From NCBI RefSeq assembly GCF_020889785.1, contig NZ_JACMYK010000027.1:1-64000 (forward strand): 64,000 nucleotides of DNA, in the 5' to 3' direction. A model generated the notes under the pieces. The model made no database searches, was not told where the DNA came from, and worked only from the letters and a program-made list of their open reading frames with translations. Of this stretch, positions 7,946 to 17,137 are shown piece after piece (positions within the stretch are counted from its first letter, which is position 1; each line of letters starts with the position of its first letter). Origin of the DNA: Bradyrhizobium acaciae (GTDB taxonomy: Bacteria > Pseudomonadota > Alphaproteobacteria > Rhizobiales > Xanthobacteraceae). A program made the translations under genes and the position numbers.

Positions 7946-8386
7946 TTACTTCTTGTCGCCCGTCGAGTCGGTCGGTGCCGCCGAGCGGTCGATCTCTTGT
8001 CCGGTCGGCTTGGTCGCCGACGGGGACGCCGGCTGGGCCGGCGCCGCGCCGGTGGTCATGCCGGGCTGGCTGTTCGGCTTCGGCGTCACGTCGCGCATGC
8101 CGGGAGGCGGCGCGGCCGGATTGACCGGTTGCGCCTGCTGCGCGGTCTGCGTCGACGGCGCGGTGCCCGCCTCGTGCACCGACGTATTGTTCAAGCCGTA
8201 GAACAGCGCGCCGAGCACCACGGCCACCGCAACTGCGAACATCGCGATCTTGGTGCCGCTGGCCGGTCCCTCCTGCAGTTCCGGATCCGGCTGCAGCTCG
8301 TTGTCCAGGCTGTTGAAGCGCGCCTGACGGCGGATTTCGTCATCGGTCAGGTTGGCGCGATACGGATCGTCAGGGTTGTAAGCCAT
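7946..8386 (-). CDS. Single-helix membrane protein with Pro/Ala-rich tail
   Basis: A 146-residue protein. The N-terminal 40 residues are polar (MAYNPDDPYRANLTDDEIRRQARF), then one hydrophobic segment (IAMFAVAVAVVLGALFYGL, about 49-67), then a long Pro/Ala/Thr-rich, low-complexity region likely to be periplasmic. GGAGGAA stands 9 bases before the ATG. It resembles a conserved rhizobial hypothetical family; no function can be assigned. Confidence 0.7.
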   Translation of the reverse strand: MAYNPDDPYRANLTDDEIRRQARFNSLDNELQPDPELQEGPASGTKIAMFAVAVAVVLGALFYGLNNTSVHEAGTAPSTQTAQQAQPVNPAAPPPGMRDVTPKPNSQPGMTTGAAPAQPASPSATKPTGQEIDRSAAPTDSTGDKK

Positions 8387-8533
8387 TGCTAAGTTCCTCC
8401 GTTAGCACCCCAAAGCTAAACGCAGGGGACAATGGCTGGCGCGTGAGGATGTTCCGCGCCAATGTTGCAACCCGTTCATGCAGGAACTGCCGATTCCCCT
8501 GGGTTCCGAACCTGTTCCATGAGGCGTTTTCAA

Positions 8534-9175
8534 ATGTGGACCATGCCGCCGACCGATTCGGTACTGCAGATGCTCTCGTTCATCGCCGTTGCCGCGCAGT
8601 CGATGACGGCGGCGCTGGCGGCGGGTAGGCGCAGCATGGATTGGGCCGGCGTCTGCATGCTCGGGGCGATCACCGCACTCGGCGGCGGCACCATCCGCGA
8701 CGTGCTGCTCGGGCATTATCCGTTGCTCTGGGTCAAACACCCGATCTACCTCGCAATCGCGGCGGCCGGCGCCTTCGCCACCATCCTGCTGGCGCGGCTG
8801 GTGCACCGGCTGAACCTCGCATTCCTGGTGCTCGACGCGATCGGGCTCGTGGTGTTCACCATGGCCGGCTGCGACGTGGCCTGGCAGGTCGATGCCTCGC
8901 TGCCGATCGTCATCGTTGCCGGCATGATCACCGGCTGCGCCGGCGGCGTGCTGCGCGACATCCTCTGCAACGAAGTGCCGCTGCTGTTTCGCAGCGAACT
9001 CTACGCCAGCGTCTCCGTGGTGACGGGGCTGTTCTACGCCACCGCGTTCGGACTGAACCTCAACCCGCCGGCCTGGACCTTGCTGACCTTCGCGCTCGGC
9101 CTGAGCTTCCGGTTGCTCGCGATCCGCTACAAATGGGAAATGCCGAAATTCGTGTTCAGCGGCGAGGAGCGGTGA
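8534..9175 (+). CDS. Trimeric intracellular cation channel/YicG family (UPF0126) membrane protein
   Basis: A protein of about 213 residues with seven hydrophobic helices arranged as a duplicated unit. The two copies of the family motif are seen: GGGTIRDVLLG and GCAGGVLRDIL. Bacterial members of this family form cation-selective channels. The ATG at 8534 is preferred because GAGG stands 9 bases upstream; starts at 8519 or 8543 are possible. It is isolated between two minus-strand genes. Confidence 0.85.
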   Translation: MWTMPPTDSVLQMLSFIAVAAQSMTAALAAGRRSMDWAGVCMLGAITALGGGTIRDVLLGHYPLLWVKHPIYLAIAAAGAFATILLARLVHRLNLAFLVLDAIGLVVFTMAGCDVAWQVDASLPIVIVAGMITGCAGGVLRDILCNEVPLLFRSELYASVSVVTGLFYATAFGLNLNPPAWTLLTFALGLSFRLLAIRYKWEMPKFVFSGEER

Positions 9176-9219
9176 GCGGCGATTTCGCCCTGCGCGCCTT
9201 CATCTCGCTGTCCGCGCCT

Positions 9220-10446
9220 TCACTTTGCTGCGCGCGCTTTGGCGACCTCATCGGCCGTCACGGCCGGTGCCGCATTGCCCCAGGAATTGCGGATATAGGT
9301 CGCGACGTCGGCGACCTCCTGGTCGGTGAGTTTTGGATAGGCCGGCATCGAGCCTGCGTTCGGCGCGCGCGGCGTGGTGATGGTCTGTGCGCCGTCGAGG
9401 ATGATGCGCAGCGTGCTCGCCGGGTTGGCCGATTGCAGATTGGCGTTGTCGGGCAGCGGCGGATAGATTCGCGGCGCTCCGGAGCCGTCGAGCTCATGGC
9501 AGGCGACGCAGGCGCCGCGATAGATACGCTCGCCGTTGCTCATCTGAGCCGGCGAAGGCGGCGTGACCGCAGGCTCCGGCGTGCCGCGGGGCAGGCTCTT
9601 CAGATAGACTGCGATCGCGCGCACATCGGCGTCACTCATCTTCGAGGTCGAGTTGACCACCACCTCGGACATCAGGGGGCCGGCATGGCTGTGCCCGTTG
9701 CGGCCGCTCTGCAGATATTCGGCGATGTCGTCCGCGCTCCAGGACTTCAGCCCGCTGCGCGCGGCGCCGTCGAGCCGTGGCGCGAACATGCCCTGGACCA
9801 TGCTGCCATTGAGCGCCTGGTCGCGCTTGTCGGCGCCGAATGCGTTCTTCGGCGTATGGCAGGCGCCGCAATAGGCGAGGGCCTCGACCAGATAGCGGCC
9901 GCGATTCCATTCGGCACCCTTGCTCTGGTCCGGCTGGATGATGCCCGGCGTGAAGAACAGCGCATTCCAGCCCCGCATCAGCACGCGGTAGCATAGCGGC
10001 CAGCGCAGCTGCGGCGGCGGCGCCCTGTTGCTGACCGGCGCAAGCGTCGCGAGGTAGGCGCGGATCGCCAGGATGTCGTCGCGGATCAGCTTCGTGAAGT
10101 AAGGGTAGGGGAAGGCGGGGTAATAATGCTTCCCGTTCGGCGAGACGCCGCTCCGCAGCGCGCGGAGGAAATCGTCGTCGCTCCAGCCGCCGATGCCGGT
10201 ATCGCGGTCGGGCGTCAGGTTCGGCGAAAACACCGCACCGAACGGCGTGTCGATCCGCTTGCCCCCGGCGAAGGGTTTTGCCGGGTCGGCGGTGTGGCAG
10301 CTCGCGCAGTCGCCGGCGATCGTGAGTGCCTTGCCGCGGGCGACGATGTCGTCGGTCGTCGCAGCGGCGCATTCGCTGGCCGCGAACGCACTGCACAACA
10401 GCGCTGTGACCAGAATCGCACCGGCCGTTCGAGGTCGTCGCCGCAT
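9220..10446 (-). CDS. Exported triheme cytochrome c (dehydrogenase electron-transfer subunit type)
   Basis: A 408-residue protein with an N-terminal signal (RRRPRTAGAILVTALLCSAFAA) and three CxxCH heme sites at residues 47-51 (CASCH), 193-197 (CGACH) and 313-317 (CVACH). This is the architecture of the cytochrome subunit of membrane alcohol, gluconate or aldehyde dehydrogenases, where it passes electrons to ubiquinone or an oxidase. Motifs FGAVFSPNLTPD, WSDDDFLRALRSG and HYYPAFPYP are family hallmarks. The catalytic flavin/PQQ/molybdenum partner is not adjacent, which is unusual. The ATG at 10446 follows GGAAGGTG. Confidence 0.9.
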   Translation of the reverse strand: MRRRPRTAGAILVTALLCSAFAASECAAATTDDIVARGKALTIAGDCASCHTADPAKPFAGGKRIDTPFGAVFSPNLTPDRDTGIGGWSDDDFLRALRSGVSPNGKHYYPAFPYPYFTKLIRDDILAIRAYLATLAPVSNRAPPPQLRWPLCYRVLMRGWNALFFTPGIIQPDQSKGAEWNRGRYLVEALAYCGACHTPKNAFGADKRDQALNGSMVQGMFAPRLDGAARSGLKSWSADDIAEYLQSGRNGHSHAGPLMSEVVVNSTSKMSDADVRAIAVYLKSLPRGTPEPAVTPPSPAQMSNGERIYRGACVACHELDGSGAPRIYPPLPDNANLQSANPASTLRIILDGAQTITTPRAPNAGSMPAYPKLTDQEVADVATYIRNSWGNAAPAVTADEVAKARAAK

Positions 10447-10689
10447 CCATTCACCTTCCGCACCTTCCGGTCCACAGGACGCGTCACGCCATTTCGCCGC
10501 AGGCCCGTCTTGCGACAGAAACCGAAACGGCGCTCCGATATTCCCGGCACGAAATTGCGATTTTTGAGCAACCGGCCTGGTCGCCCAGAATTGTGTCGCG
10601 CAGGCCGGAAAATCCGACATAGACTGGTTCTAACAAGCTCGGATGACTAGCTAAAAAGCAGCCGTCGCGACCAGCGCAAAGAGGGCTAA

Positions 10690-13600
10690 ATGGGAATCAA
10701 CCAAGGGCCTATCAGCCTCGACCAGAAATACACCCAGGGCACCGGCCACGTCTTCATGACCGGCATCCAGGCGCTGGTCCGCCTGCCGATGGCGCAGATC
10801 AGACGCGACCGCGCCGCAGGCCTCAACACGGCGGGCTTCATCTCCGGCTATCGCGGTTCCCCCCTTGGCGGCTACGACCAGCAGCTGTTCGCCGCCCGCA
10901 AGCATCTCGAGCAGTACAACATCAAATTCCAGCCCGGCGTGAACGAGGATCTTGCGGCCACCGCGATCTGGGGCTCGCAGCAGCTCGGGCTGTCCGCCGG
11001 CGCCAAGTATGATGGCGCGGTCGGCATCTGGTACGGCAAGGGCCCCGGCGTCGACCGCTGCGGCGATGTGTTCCGCCACGGCAATGCGGCGGGCTCCGCC
11101 AAGCATGGCGGCGTGCTCTGCCTTGCCGGCGACGACCACGGCGCAAAGTCCTCCACCGTCCCGCATCAGTCCGACCACGCCTTCATCTCCGCGCTGATGC
11201 CCTACCTCTATCCCTCCAGCATCCATGAAATGATCGAGATGGGCCTGCTGGGTATCGCGATGTCGCGCTACTCGGGCTGCTGGGTCGGCATGAAGGTGAT
11301 CACGGAGACGGTCGAGACCACGGCCGAGATCGACCTCACCGACGAGATGACGCCGTTCATCATCCCGACCGATTTCGAGCTGCCGCCGGGCGGATTGAAC
11401 ATCCGCTGGCCCGACGACCGCTTCGAGCAGGACCGCCGGCTGCAGGACTACAAGGGCTTTGCCGCGATCGCCTTTGCCCGCGCCAACAGGGTCAATCGCA
11501 TCACGATGGATTCGCCGAACGCGCGCTACGGCATCATGGCCTCGGGCAAGAGCTACGAGGACATCCGCCAGGCGCTGCGCGAACTCGGCATCACGCCCGA
11601 GATCGCCGCCAAGATCGGCATCCGCCTCTACAAGATCGGCATGCCCTGGCCGCTGGAGCCCGAAGGCGTCCGCAACTTCGCCGTCGGCCTCGAGGAGATC
11701 TTCATCGTGGAGGAGCGCCGCGAGATCGTCGAGAACCAGGTCAAGCAGGAGCTGTTCAACTGGCGCGACGACGTGCGTCCGCGCATCGTCGGCAAGATGG
11801 ACGATCACGACAAGCGCTTCCTGACCTTCGCCGCCGAGCTCAGCGTCGCCTCGCTGGCGAGCTCGCTCACCGAACGGCTGCTTCGGCTTAATCTCAATCC
11901 TGAAATCGCCGAGATGCTGCGTGCCAAGGCGGACTGGTTCAACGGCCGCCAGTCGAGCCAGATGCAGGCGACCGCGCCGGTCAGCCGCACGCCGTATTTC
12001 TGCTCGGGCTGCCCGCACAACACCTCGACCAAGGTGCCGGAAGGCAGCCGCGCGCTCGGCGGCATCGGCTGCCATTTCATGGCGCTGTGGATGAACCGCT
12101 CGACCGAAACCTTCACCCATATGGGCGGCGAGGGCGTGCCGTGGGTCGGCATCGCGCCGTTCACCAACGAGAACCACATCTTCGCCAATCTCGGCGACGG
12201 CACCTATTTCCACTCCGGCATTCTCGCGATCCGCCAGTCGATCGCCTCCAAGGCCAACATTACCTACAAGATCCTCTACAACGACGCCGTCGCCATGACC
12301 GGCGGCCAGCGCCATGACGGCGACCTGTCGCCGCAGCAGATCACCTTCCAGCTCCACGCCGAAGGCATTCGCGAGATCTATTTGGTCTCGGAAAATCCCG
12401 GCGCCTATCCGGCCGACACTATCGCGCCTGGCGTCAAGCTGTTCCATCGTGACGAGCTCGAGAACGTCCAGAAGATGTGTCGCGACACCAAGGGCACCTC
12501 GGCGATTGTATTCGTGCAGACCTGCGCCGCCGAAAAGCGCCGCCGCCGCAAACGCGGCCTGATGGAGGATCCGGCGCGCCGCGTGCTGATCAATCCCGCC
12601 GTCTGCGAAGGCTGCGGTGACTGCTCGGTGCAGTCGAACTGCATCTCGGTCGAGCCGCTGGAGACCGAATTGGGGCGCAAGCGCACCATCAACCAGTCGA
12701 CCTGCAACAAGGACTATTCCTGCGTGAAGGGTTTTTGCCCGTCCTTCGTCACGGTCGACGGCGGCACGCTCAAGCGTCGCGCGCCGACTGAACTCGGCGA
12801 TATCGGCGCCTTGCCGGAGCCGGCCTCGAAGCCGGCGCTCGACCGGCCCTACAATATCGCGGTCGGCGGCGTCGGCGGCACCGGCGTCTTGACGATCGGC
12901 GCGCTGCTCGGCATGGCCGCGCATATCGAGGGCAAGGCCTCGATGATCCTCGACATGTCCGGCCTCGCGCAGAAGGGCGGCGCGGTGCTCAGCCACGTCC
13001 GGCTCTCCGAGCACACCGCAGACGTAACCTGCTCGCGCATCGTGACCGGCACCGCCGATCTCGTCCTCGCGGCCGACGAAGTCGTGGCGGTGTCGAAGGA
13101 CACCATCACCCTGTGCGAGCCGAGCCGCACCGTCGGCATCATCAACAGCCATATCATCCCGACCGCGGATTTCATCCTCAACCGCGACTTCAACTTCCAG
13201 AGCCGCAAGGTCAACAGCGTGCTGGAGACCGAGCTGCGCAAGGACTCCGCCTTCTTCGACTTCACCAAGCCGGCCGAAGCGCTGCTCGGCGACAGCATCG
13301 CCACCAACATCATGATGATGGGCTATGCCTATCAGCGCGGGCTGCTGCCGCTGTCGGCGGAATCGATCCAGCAGGCGATCGAGGTCAACGGCGTCTCGAT
13401 CAAGATGAACACCCAGGCGTTCCAGCTCGGGCGCCTCGCTGCCGCGGATCCGGCGCGGCTCGCCGCGATGATGAAGGGACAGGATGGCGACGCAGCTCCG
13501 GGCAAGTCGCTGGATGCGATGTCGCTCGACGAGATCATCACTCATCGTATGACGCTTCTGACCGGCTACCAGAATGCGCGTTTGGCAAAGCGCTACCGCA

Positions 13601-14184
13601 AGCTGGTCGACCAGGTGCGCGACGCCGCCACCAAGGGCGGCTACGGCGAGGCGCTGCCGCGCGCGGTCGCGATCAACTACGCCAAGCTGCTGGCCTACAA
13701 GGACGAGTATGAGGTGGCGCGGCTGTTCACCGATGGCCGCTTCGAGAAGCAGCTGCGCGATCAGTTCGAGGGCGAGTTCAAGTTCAACTTCAATCTGGCG
13801 CCGCCGATCCTCGGCGGCGGGCTCGATGCGCAGGGTCGTCCGAAGAAGCGCGCCTTCGGGCCGTGGATGATGTCGGCCTTCCGGGTGCTGGCGCGATTCC
13901 GCGTCCTGCGCGGTACGCCGCTCGACATCTTCGGCTACAACGCCGATCGCAAGCTCGAGCGCGATTTGATCGCGGGCTATGAGAAGGATGTCGGGACGGT
14001 GCTCAATTTGCTGTCGCCGCTCAATCACGACATCGCGGTCGAGCTGCTGTCGTTGCCCGATCGTATCCGCGGCTACGGGCCGGTGAAGGAGAAGGCGATC
14101 AAGGAGGCAAAGGTTCGCTACGCGCAACTCGCCGCCGACCTCGCCAACCCGCCGCCCGCACCGCGACAGATGGCGGCGGAGTAG
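10690..14184 (+). CDS. Fused indolepyruvate (2-oxoacid):ferredoxin oxidoreductase
   Basis: An 1164-residue single-chain enzyme that decarboxylates arylpyruvates or related 2-oxoacids to acyl-CoA and reduces ferredoxin. In order: pyrimidine-binding thiamine domain (GFISGYRGSPLGGYD), ATP-grasp-free linker, TPP-binding core (YFCSGCPHNTSTKVPEG, GIGCHFMALWM, NLGDGTYFHSG), a 4Fe-4S segment (CEGCGDCSVQSNC), and the gamma domain (VGGVGGTGVLTIG...GLAQKGGAVLSHVR). The usual alpha and beta chains (IorA, IorB) are fused, as is normal in alphaproteobacteria. Its position ahead of an acyl-CoA cluster suggests that its CoA product may feed that pathway. Substrate is not fixed by sequence. Confidence 0.93.
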   Translation: MGINQGPISLDQKYTQGTGHVFMTGIQALVRLPMAQIRRDRAAGLNTAGFISGYRGSPLGGYDQQLFAARKHLEQYNIKFQPGVNEDLAATAIWGSQQLGLSAGAKYDGAVGIWYGKGPGVDRCGDVFRHGNAAGSAKHGGVLCLAGDDHGAKSSTVPHQSDHAFISALMPYLYPSSIHEMIEMGLLGIAMSRYSGCWVGMKVITETVETTAEIDLTDEMTPFIIPTDFELPPGGLNIRWPDDRFEQDRRLQDYKGFAAIAFARANRVNRITMDSPNARYGIMASGKSYEDIRQALRELGITPEIAAKIGIRLYKIGMPWPLEPEGVRNFAVGLEEIFIVEERREIVENQVKQELFNWRDDVRPRIVGKMDDHDKRFLTFAAELSVASLASSLTERLLRLNLNPEIAEMLRAKADWFNGRQSSQMQATAPVSRTPYFCSGCPHNTSTKVPEGSRALGGIGCHFMALWMNRSTETFTHMGGEGVPWVGIAPFTNENHIFANLGDGTYFHSGILAIRQSIASKANITYKILYNDAVAMTGGQRHDGDLSPQQITFQLHAEGIREIYLVSENPGAYPADTIAPGVKLFHRDELENVQKMCRDTKGTSAIVFVQTCAAEKRRRRKRGLMEDPARRVLINPAVCEGCGDCSVQSNCISVEPLETELGRKRTINQSTCNKDYSCVKGFCPSFVTVDGGTLKRRAPTELGDIGALPEPASKPALDRPYNIAVGGVGGTGVLTIGALLGMAAHIEGKASMILDMSGLAQKGGAVLSHVRLSEHTADVTCSRIVTGTADLVLAADEVVAVSKDTITLCEPSRTVGIINSHIIPTADFILNRDFNFQSRKVNSVLETELRKDSAFFDFTKPAEALLGDSIATNIMMMGYAYQRGLLPLSAESIQQAIEVNGVSIKMNTQAFQLGRLAAADPARLAAMMKGQDGDAAPGKSLDAMSLDEIITHRMTLLTGYQNARLAKRYRKLVDQVRDAATKGGYGEALPRAVAINYAKLLAYKDEYEVARLFTDGRFEKQLRDQFEGEFKFNFNLAPPILGGGLDAQGRPKKRAFGPWMMSAFRVLARFRVLRGTPLDIFGYNADRKLERDLIAGYEKDVGTVLNLLSPLNHDIAVELLSLPDRIRGYGPVKEKAIKEAKVRYAQLAADLANPPPAPRQMAAE

Positions 14185-14201
14185 GTAGCCACACATTCGG
14201 T

Positions 14202-14323
14202 GTCGTCCCGGCGAAGGCCGGGACCCATAGCCACCGAAGTTCGTTGTTGTGCGACGCTGGGGCCACAGCGCGTTCTAACCACACAACCCTGTGGTTATGG
14301 GTTCCGGCCTTCGCCGGGACGAC
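14202..14323. repeat. Intergenic palindromic repeat family B, copy 2
   Basis: GTCGTCCCGGCGAAGGCCGG at the left is the imperfect inverse of CCGGCCTTCGCCGGGACGAC at the right, with inner GGACCCATAGCCAC and GTGGTTATGGGTTCC arms. It matches the copy at 3711-3845. It occupies most of the 267-base gap between the oxidoreductase and the thiolase-like gene and is likely to insulate them. Confidence 0.8.
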
Positions 14324-14451
14324 ATCGGTTTTGAGGCGCGCATAGTGCACGCTCATCGCAGTCTCGCCTGACGGAATATTTCCGCGCTTGCCAAGGTCGC
14401 GTCGTCGGTTCAGAAAAAAGCTGGAGATGAAAAACGCCAGCGGAGAGCGAT

Positions 14452-15609
14452 TTGACCATCAAGGGCAAGGCCTACATTGCCGGGATCTACGAACATCCCA
14501 CCCGGCATGCACCCGATAAATCAACTGCACAGCTTCATGCCGAGGTCGCCAAGGGTGCGATCGAGGATGCCGGGCTCACCAAGGACGACATCGACGGCTA
14601 TTTCTGCGCCGGCGATGCGCCGGGTGGGCTGTGGCCGATGGTCGATTACCTCGGCCTCAACACCAAGAAGCTGCGCCACATCGACTCCACCGAGACCGGT
14701 GGCTGTTCGTATCTGATCCATCTCGGCCACGCTGCCGAGGCGATCGCCGCGGGCAAGTGCTCGGTCGCGCTGGTCACGCTGGCGGGCAAGCCGCGCACCG
14801 GCCCGATGCCGCCGCGCGCGTCCGGTGCCGAGGCCGATTTCGAATTGGCCTACGGGGCTACCACGCACAATGCCTATGGCATGTGTGCCATGCGCCATAT
14901 GCACGACTACGGCACCACCTCCGAGCAGCTCGCCTGGATCAAGGTCGCGGCCTCGCATCACGCGCAATACAATCCGCATGCGATGCTCAAGGAGGTCGTC
15001 ACCGTCGAGGACGTGCTGAACTCGCCGATGATCTCTGACCCGCTGCACCGGATGGATTGCTGCGTCGTCACCGATGGCGGCGGCGCAATGATCGTCACCA
15101 CGCCGGAGATTGCGAAGAGCCTGAAGAAGCCGCTGGTGCGGCTGATCGGCCACGGCGAGGCGGCAAAAGGCCCGCGCGGCGGCAAGGATCTCGATCTGAC
15201 TTATTCCGCCGGCGTGTGGTCCGGCCCGCGCGCCTTCGAGGAAGCGGGCGTGACGCCGAAGGACATCAAGTACGCCTCGATCTATGACAGCTTCACCATC
15301 ACGGTGCTGATGCAGCTCGAAGACCTCGGCTTCTGTAAGAAGGGCGAGGGCGGCAAGTTCGTCGCCGACGGCAATCTGATCTCGGGTGTCGGCAAGCTGC
15401 CGTTCAACACCGATGGCGGCGGCCTGTGCAGCAACCATCCGGTCAATCGCGGCGGCATGACCAAGATCCTCGAGGCTGTGCGCCAGTTGCGCGGCGAGGC
15501 GCATCCGAAGGTGCAGGTGAAGAACTGCGACCTCGCGATCGCCCACGGCACCGGCGGTCTGCTCGGCGTTCGCCACGCCGCCTCAACCTGTATTCTGGAG
15601 CGTGCGTGA
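14452..15609 (+). CDS. Thiolase-like protein (SCP2-thiolase/acetyl-CoA acetyltransferase family)
   Basis: A 385-residue thiolase-fold protein begun at TTG (14452), preceded by CGGAGAG; no ATG fits the conserved N-terminus. A candidate nucleophile is C85 (TETGGCSYL); other active-site-like segments are CSNHPVNRGG and AIAHGTGGLLG. It overlaps the DUF35 gene by one base (TGATG), the standard pairing for SCP2-like thiolases and for Ltp2-type retro-aldolases of steroid side-chain breakdown. It therefore either condenses/cleaves 3-oxoacyl-CoA or performs an aldol cleavage; the sequence alone does not decide. Confidence 0.87.
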   Translation: MTIKGKAYIAGIYEHPTRHAPDKSTAQLHAEVAKGAIEDAGLTKDDIDGYFCAGDAPGGLWPMVDYLGLNTKKLRHIDSTETGGCSYLIHLGHAAEAIAAGKCSVALVTLAGKPRTGPMPPRASGAEADFELAYGATTHNAYGMCAMRHMHDYGTTSEQLAWIKVAASHHAQYNPHAMLKEVVTVEDVLNSPMISDPLHRMDCCVVTDGGGAMIVTTPEIAKSLKKPLVRLIGHGEAAKGPRGGKDLDLTYSAGVWSGPRAFEEAGVTPKDIKYASIYDSFTITVLMQLEDLGFCKKGEGGKFVADGNLISGVGKLPFNTDGGGLCSNHPVNRGGMTKILEAVRQLRGEAHPKVQVKNCDLAIAHGTGGLLGVRHAASTCILERA

Positions 15610-15998
15610 TGTCTGAAGCCAAGAAGTACAATGCCCCGGTGACCAATCCGGAGAGCGCGCCGTTCTGGGAAGCGGCGAAGGCGGGCGAGTTCATGATCAA
15701 GCGCTGCACCACCTGCGGCGAAGCGCACTACTTTCCGCGCGCGATCTGCCCGTTCTGCTTCTCCGACAAGACGGTGTGGGAGGAATCGAGCGGCGAGGCC
15801 ACGGTCTACACCTACAGCCTGATGCGGAAGTCGCCGACCGGTCCCTATGCGATCGCCTATGTGACGCTGAAGGAAGGTCCGTCGCTGCAGACCAACATCG
15901 TCGATTGCGATCTGGAGACGGTGAAGATCGGCCAGAAGGTCAAGGTGGTGTGGAAGCCGACCGACGGCGCCCCGCTGCCATTCTTCACGCCGGCCTGA
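15609..15998 (+). CDS. DUF35 zinc-ribbon/OB-fold acyl-CoA-binding protein
   Basis: A 129-residue partner protein. The rubredoxin-like zinc ribbon shows C33-x2-C36 (CTTC) and C47-x2-C50 (CPFC), followed by an OB fold (SSGEATVYTYSLM, YAIAYVTLKEG, VKVVWKPTDG). Proteins of this family form complexes with the adjacent thiolase or aldolase and help bind the CoA substrate. The ATG overlaps the stop of the upstream gene, so expression is coupled. Confidence 0.9.
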   Translation: MSEAKKYNAPVTNPESAPFWEAAKAGEFMIKRCTTCGEAHYFPRAICPFCFSDKTVWEESSGEATVYTYSLMRKSPTGPYAIAYVTLKEGPSLQTNIVDCDLETVKIGQKVKVVWKPTDGAPLPFFTPA

Positions 15999-16000
15999 AG

Positions 16001-16150
16001 TACCTTCCCCCTTGCGGGGGAAGGTGGCAGCCGAAGGCTGCCGGAAGAGGGGTATCTCTCCGCGAGAGATGTGTTTGCGGTGGCAACCCCTCTCCCAAAC
16101 GAGTTTGCGTTTGATGCCGGTGTAGCCCTCTCCCGCAAGGGGAAAGGGCG
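16001..16150. repeat. Palindromic intergenic repeat family E
   Basis: Begins CCTTCCCCCTTGCGGGGGAAGG and ends CCCTCTCCCGCAAGGGGAAAGG, with an inner hairpin GGCAGCCGAAGGCTGCC and a second CTCTCCGCGAGAG. The multi-hairpin element lies between the DUF35 and MaoC genes and could attenuate read-through. A short related hairpin (CCCGCAAGCGGGG) occurs near 17085 before the SDR gene. Confidence 0.75.
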
Positions 16151-16198
16151 CAATAACGGGCAGCGCTGAAGCAAGAACAATTCGGGGAGAAAACGACA

Positions 16199-17059
16199 AT
16201 GCCGATTGTGTACGAACAGCTGATGGCCCTGAAGAATCTCGGCCAGAAATACAGCTACGCCGACCGCGACGTCATGCTCTACGCCTATGGTATCGGCCTC
16301 GGCGCCGATCCGATGGACGAGAAGGAACTCGCCTTCGTCAATGAGGGCGTGCTGACGCCCCGTCCACTGAAGGTGGTGCCGACCTTTGCGTCGGTTGCGG
16401 CCTGGGGCGCAGGCCCCGGCGAGATGAACCTGAACCGCGTGATGGTGGTCGACGGCGAGCGCGACATCACCTTCCACAAGCCGTTCGCGACCGCGGCCCA
16501 CATCACGGCCGACTCGACCGTTCTCGACGTGTTCGACAAGGGCAAGGACAAGGGCGCCGTGATCCGTCACCAGACCGTGCTCAGGGACGAGAAGGGCGAG
16601 AAACTCGCAACGCTCGTGGCCTCGCGCTTCGCCCGCGGCGACGGCGGCTTCGGCGGCCCGTCGGACGGCCAGCCCGAGCCGCACAAGGTGCCGGAACGGG
16701 CGCCGGACAAGGTGGTCGACATCACGACGCGGCCCGACCAGGCGCTGATCTACCGTCTCTGCGGCGACCGCAATCCGCTGCACTCAGATCCGGAGTTTGC
16801 GAAAAAGGCCGGCTTCCCGCGGCCGATCCTGCACGGCATGTGCACCTACGGCATCACCTGCCGCGGCGTGCTGCAGACCTATGCCGACTACGATCCGTCA
16901 GCCTTCAAGCAGCACGCGGCGCGGTTCTCCTCGCCGGTGTTTCCCGGCGAGACCGTGACCATGGAGCTGTGGAAGGACGGCAATGTGGTGTCGTTCGAGG
17001 CCAAGGTGAAATCGCGCGGCGTCACCGTGATCAAGAGCGGCAAGACGGTGCTGGCGTAG
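16199..17059 (+). CDS. MaoC-family (hydratase 2) enoyl-CoA hydratase
   Basis: A 286-residue double hot-dog protein. The hydratase-2 motif YRLCGDRNPLHSDPEFAKKAG carries the catalytic D190, N192 and H195, followed by PILHGMCTYG. It hydrates trans-2-enoyl-CoA to (R)-3-hydroxyacyl-CoA, as does the corresponding domain of multifunctional enzyme 2. The next gene encodes an SDR that matches the dehydrogenase part of the same enzyme, so the pair forms a split MFE-2-type beta-oxidation module. GGGGAGAA precedes the start. Confidence 0.92.
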   Translation: MPIVYEQLMALKNLGQKYSYADRDVMLYAYGIGLGADPMDEKELAFVNEGVLTPRPLKVVPTFASVAAWGAGPGEMNLNRVMVVDGERDITFHKPFATAAHITADSTVLDVFDKGKDKGAVIRHQTVLRDEKGEKLATLVASRFARGDGGFGGPSDGQPEPHKVPERAPDKVVDITTRPDQALIYRLCGDRNPLHSDPEFAKKAGFPRPILHGMCTYGITCRGVLQTYADYDPSAFKQHAARFSSPVFPGETVTMELWKDGNVVSFEAKVKSRGVTVIKSGKTVLA

Positions 17060-17137
17060 TCGCGCGCGACAGCCGTTATCTCCCTCGCCCCGCAAGCGGG
17101 GAGAGGTGAAGAAGAAACAATAAACGGAGAAACAACC

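Noticed and set aside
8482-8501. EcfG-like promoter before the YicG-type channel gene
   Set aside because: GGAAC is followed by GTT at the wrong spacing and without the preceding C.
10651-14196. 1181-residue open frame antisense to the 2-oxoacid:ferredoxin oxidoreductase
   Set aside because: It mirrors the whole real gene and arises from its G/C-ending codons; composition is Arg/Asp/Ala-rich repeats without any domain, and no ribosome binding site.
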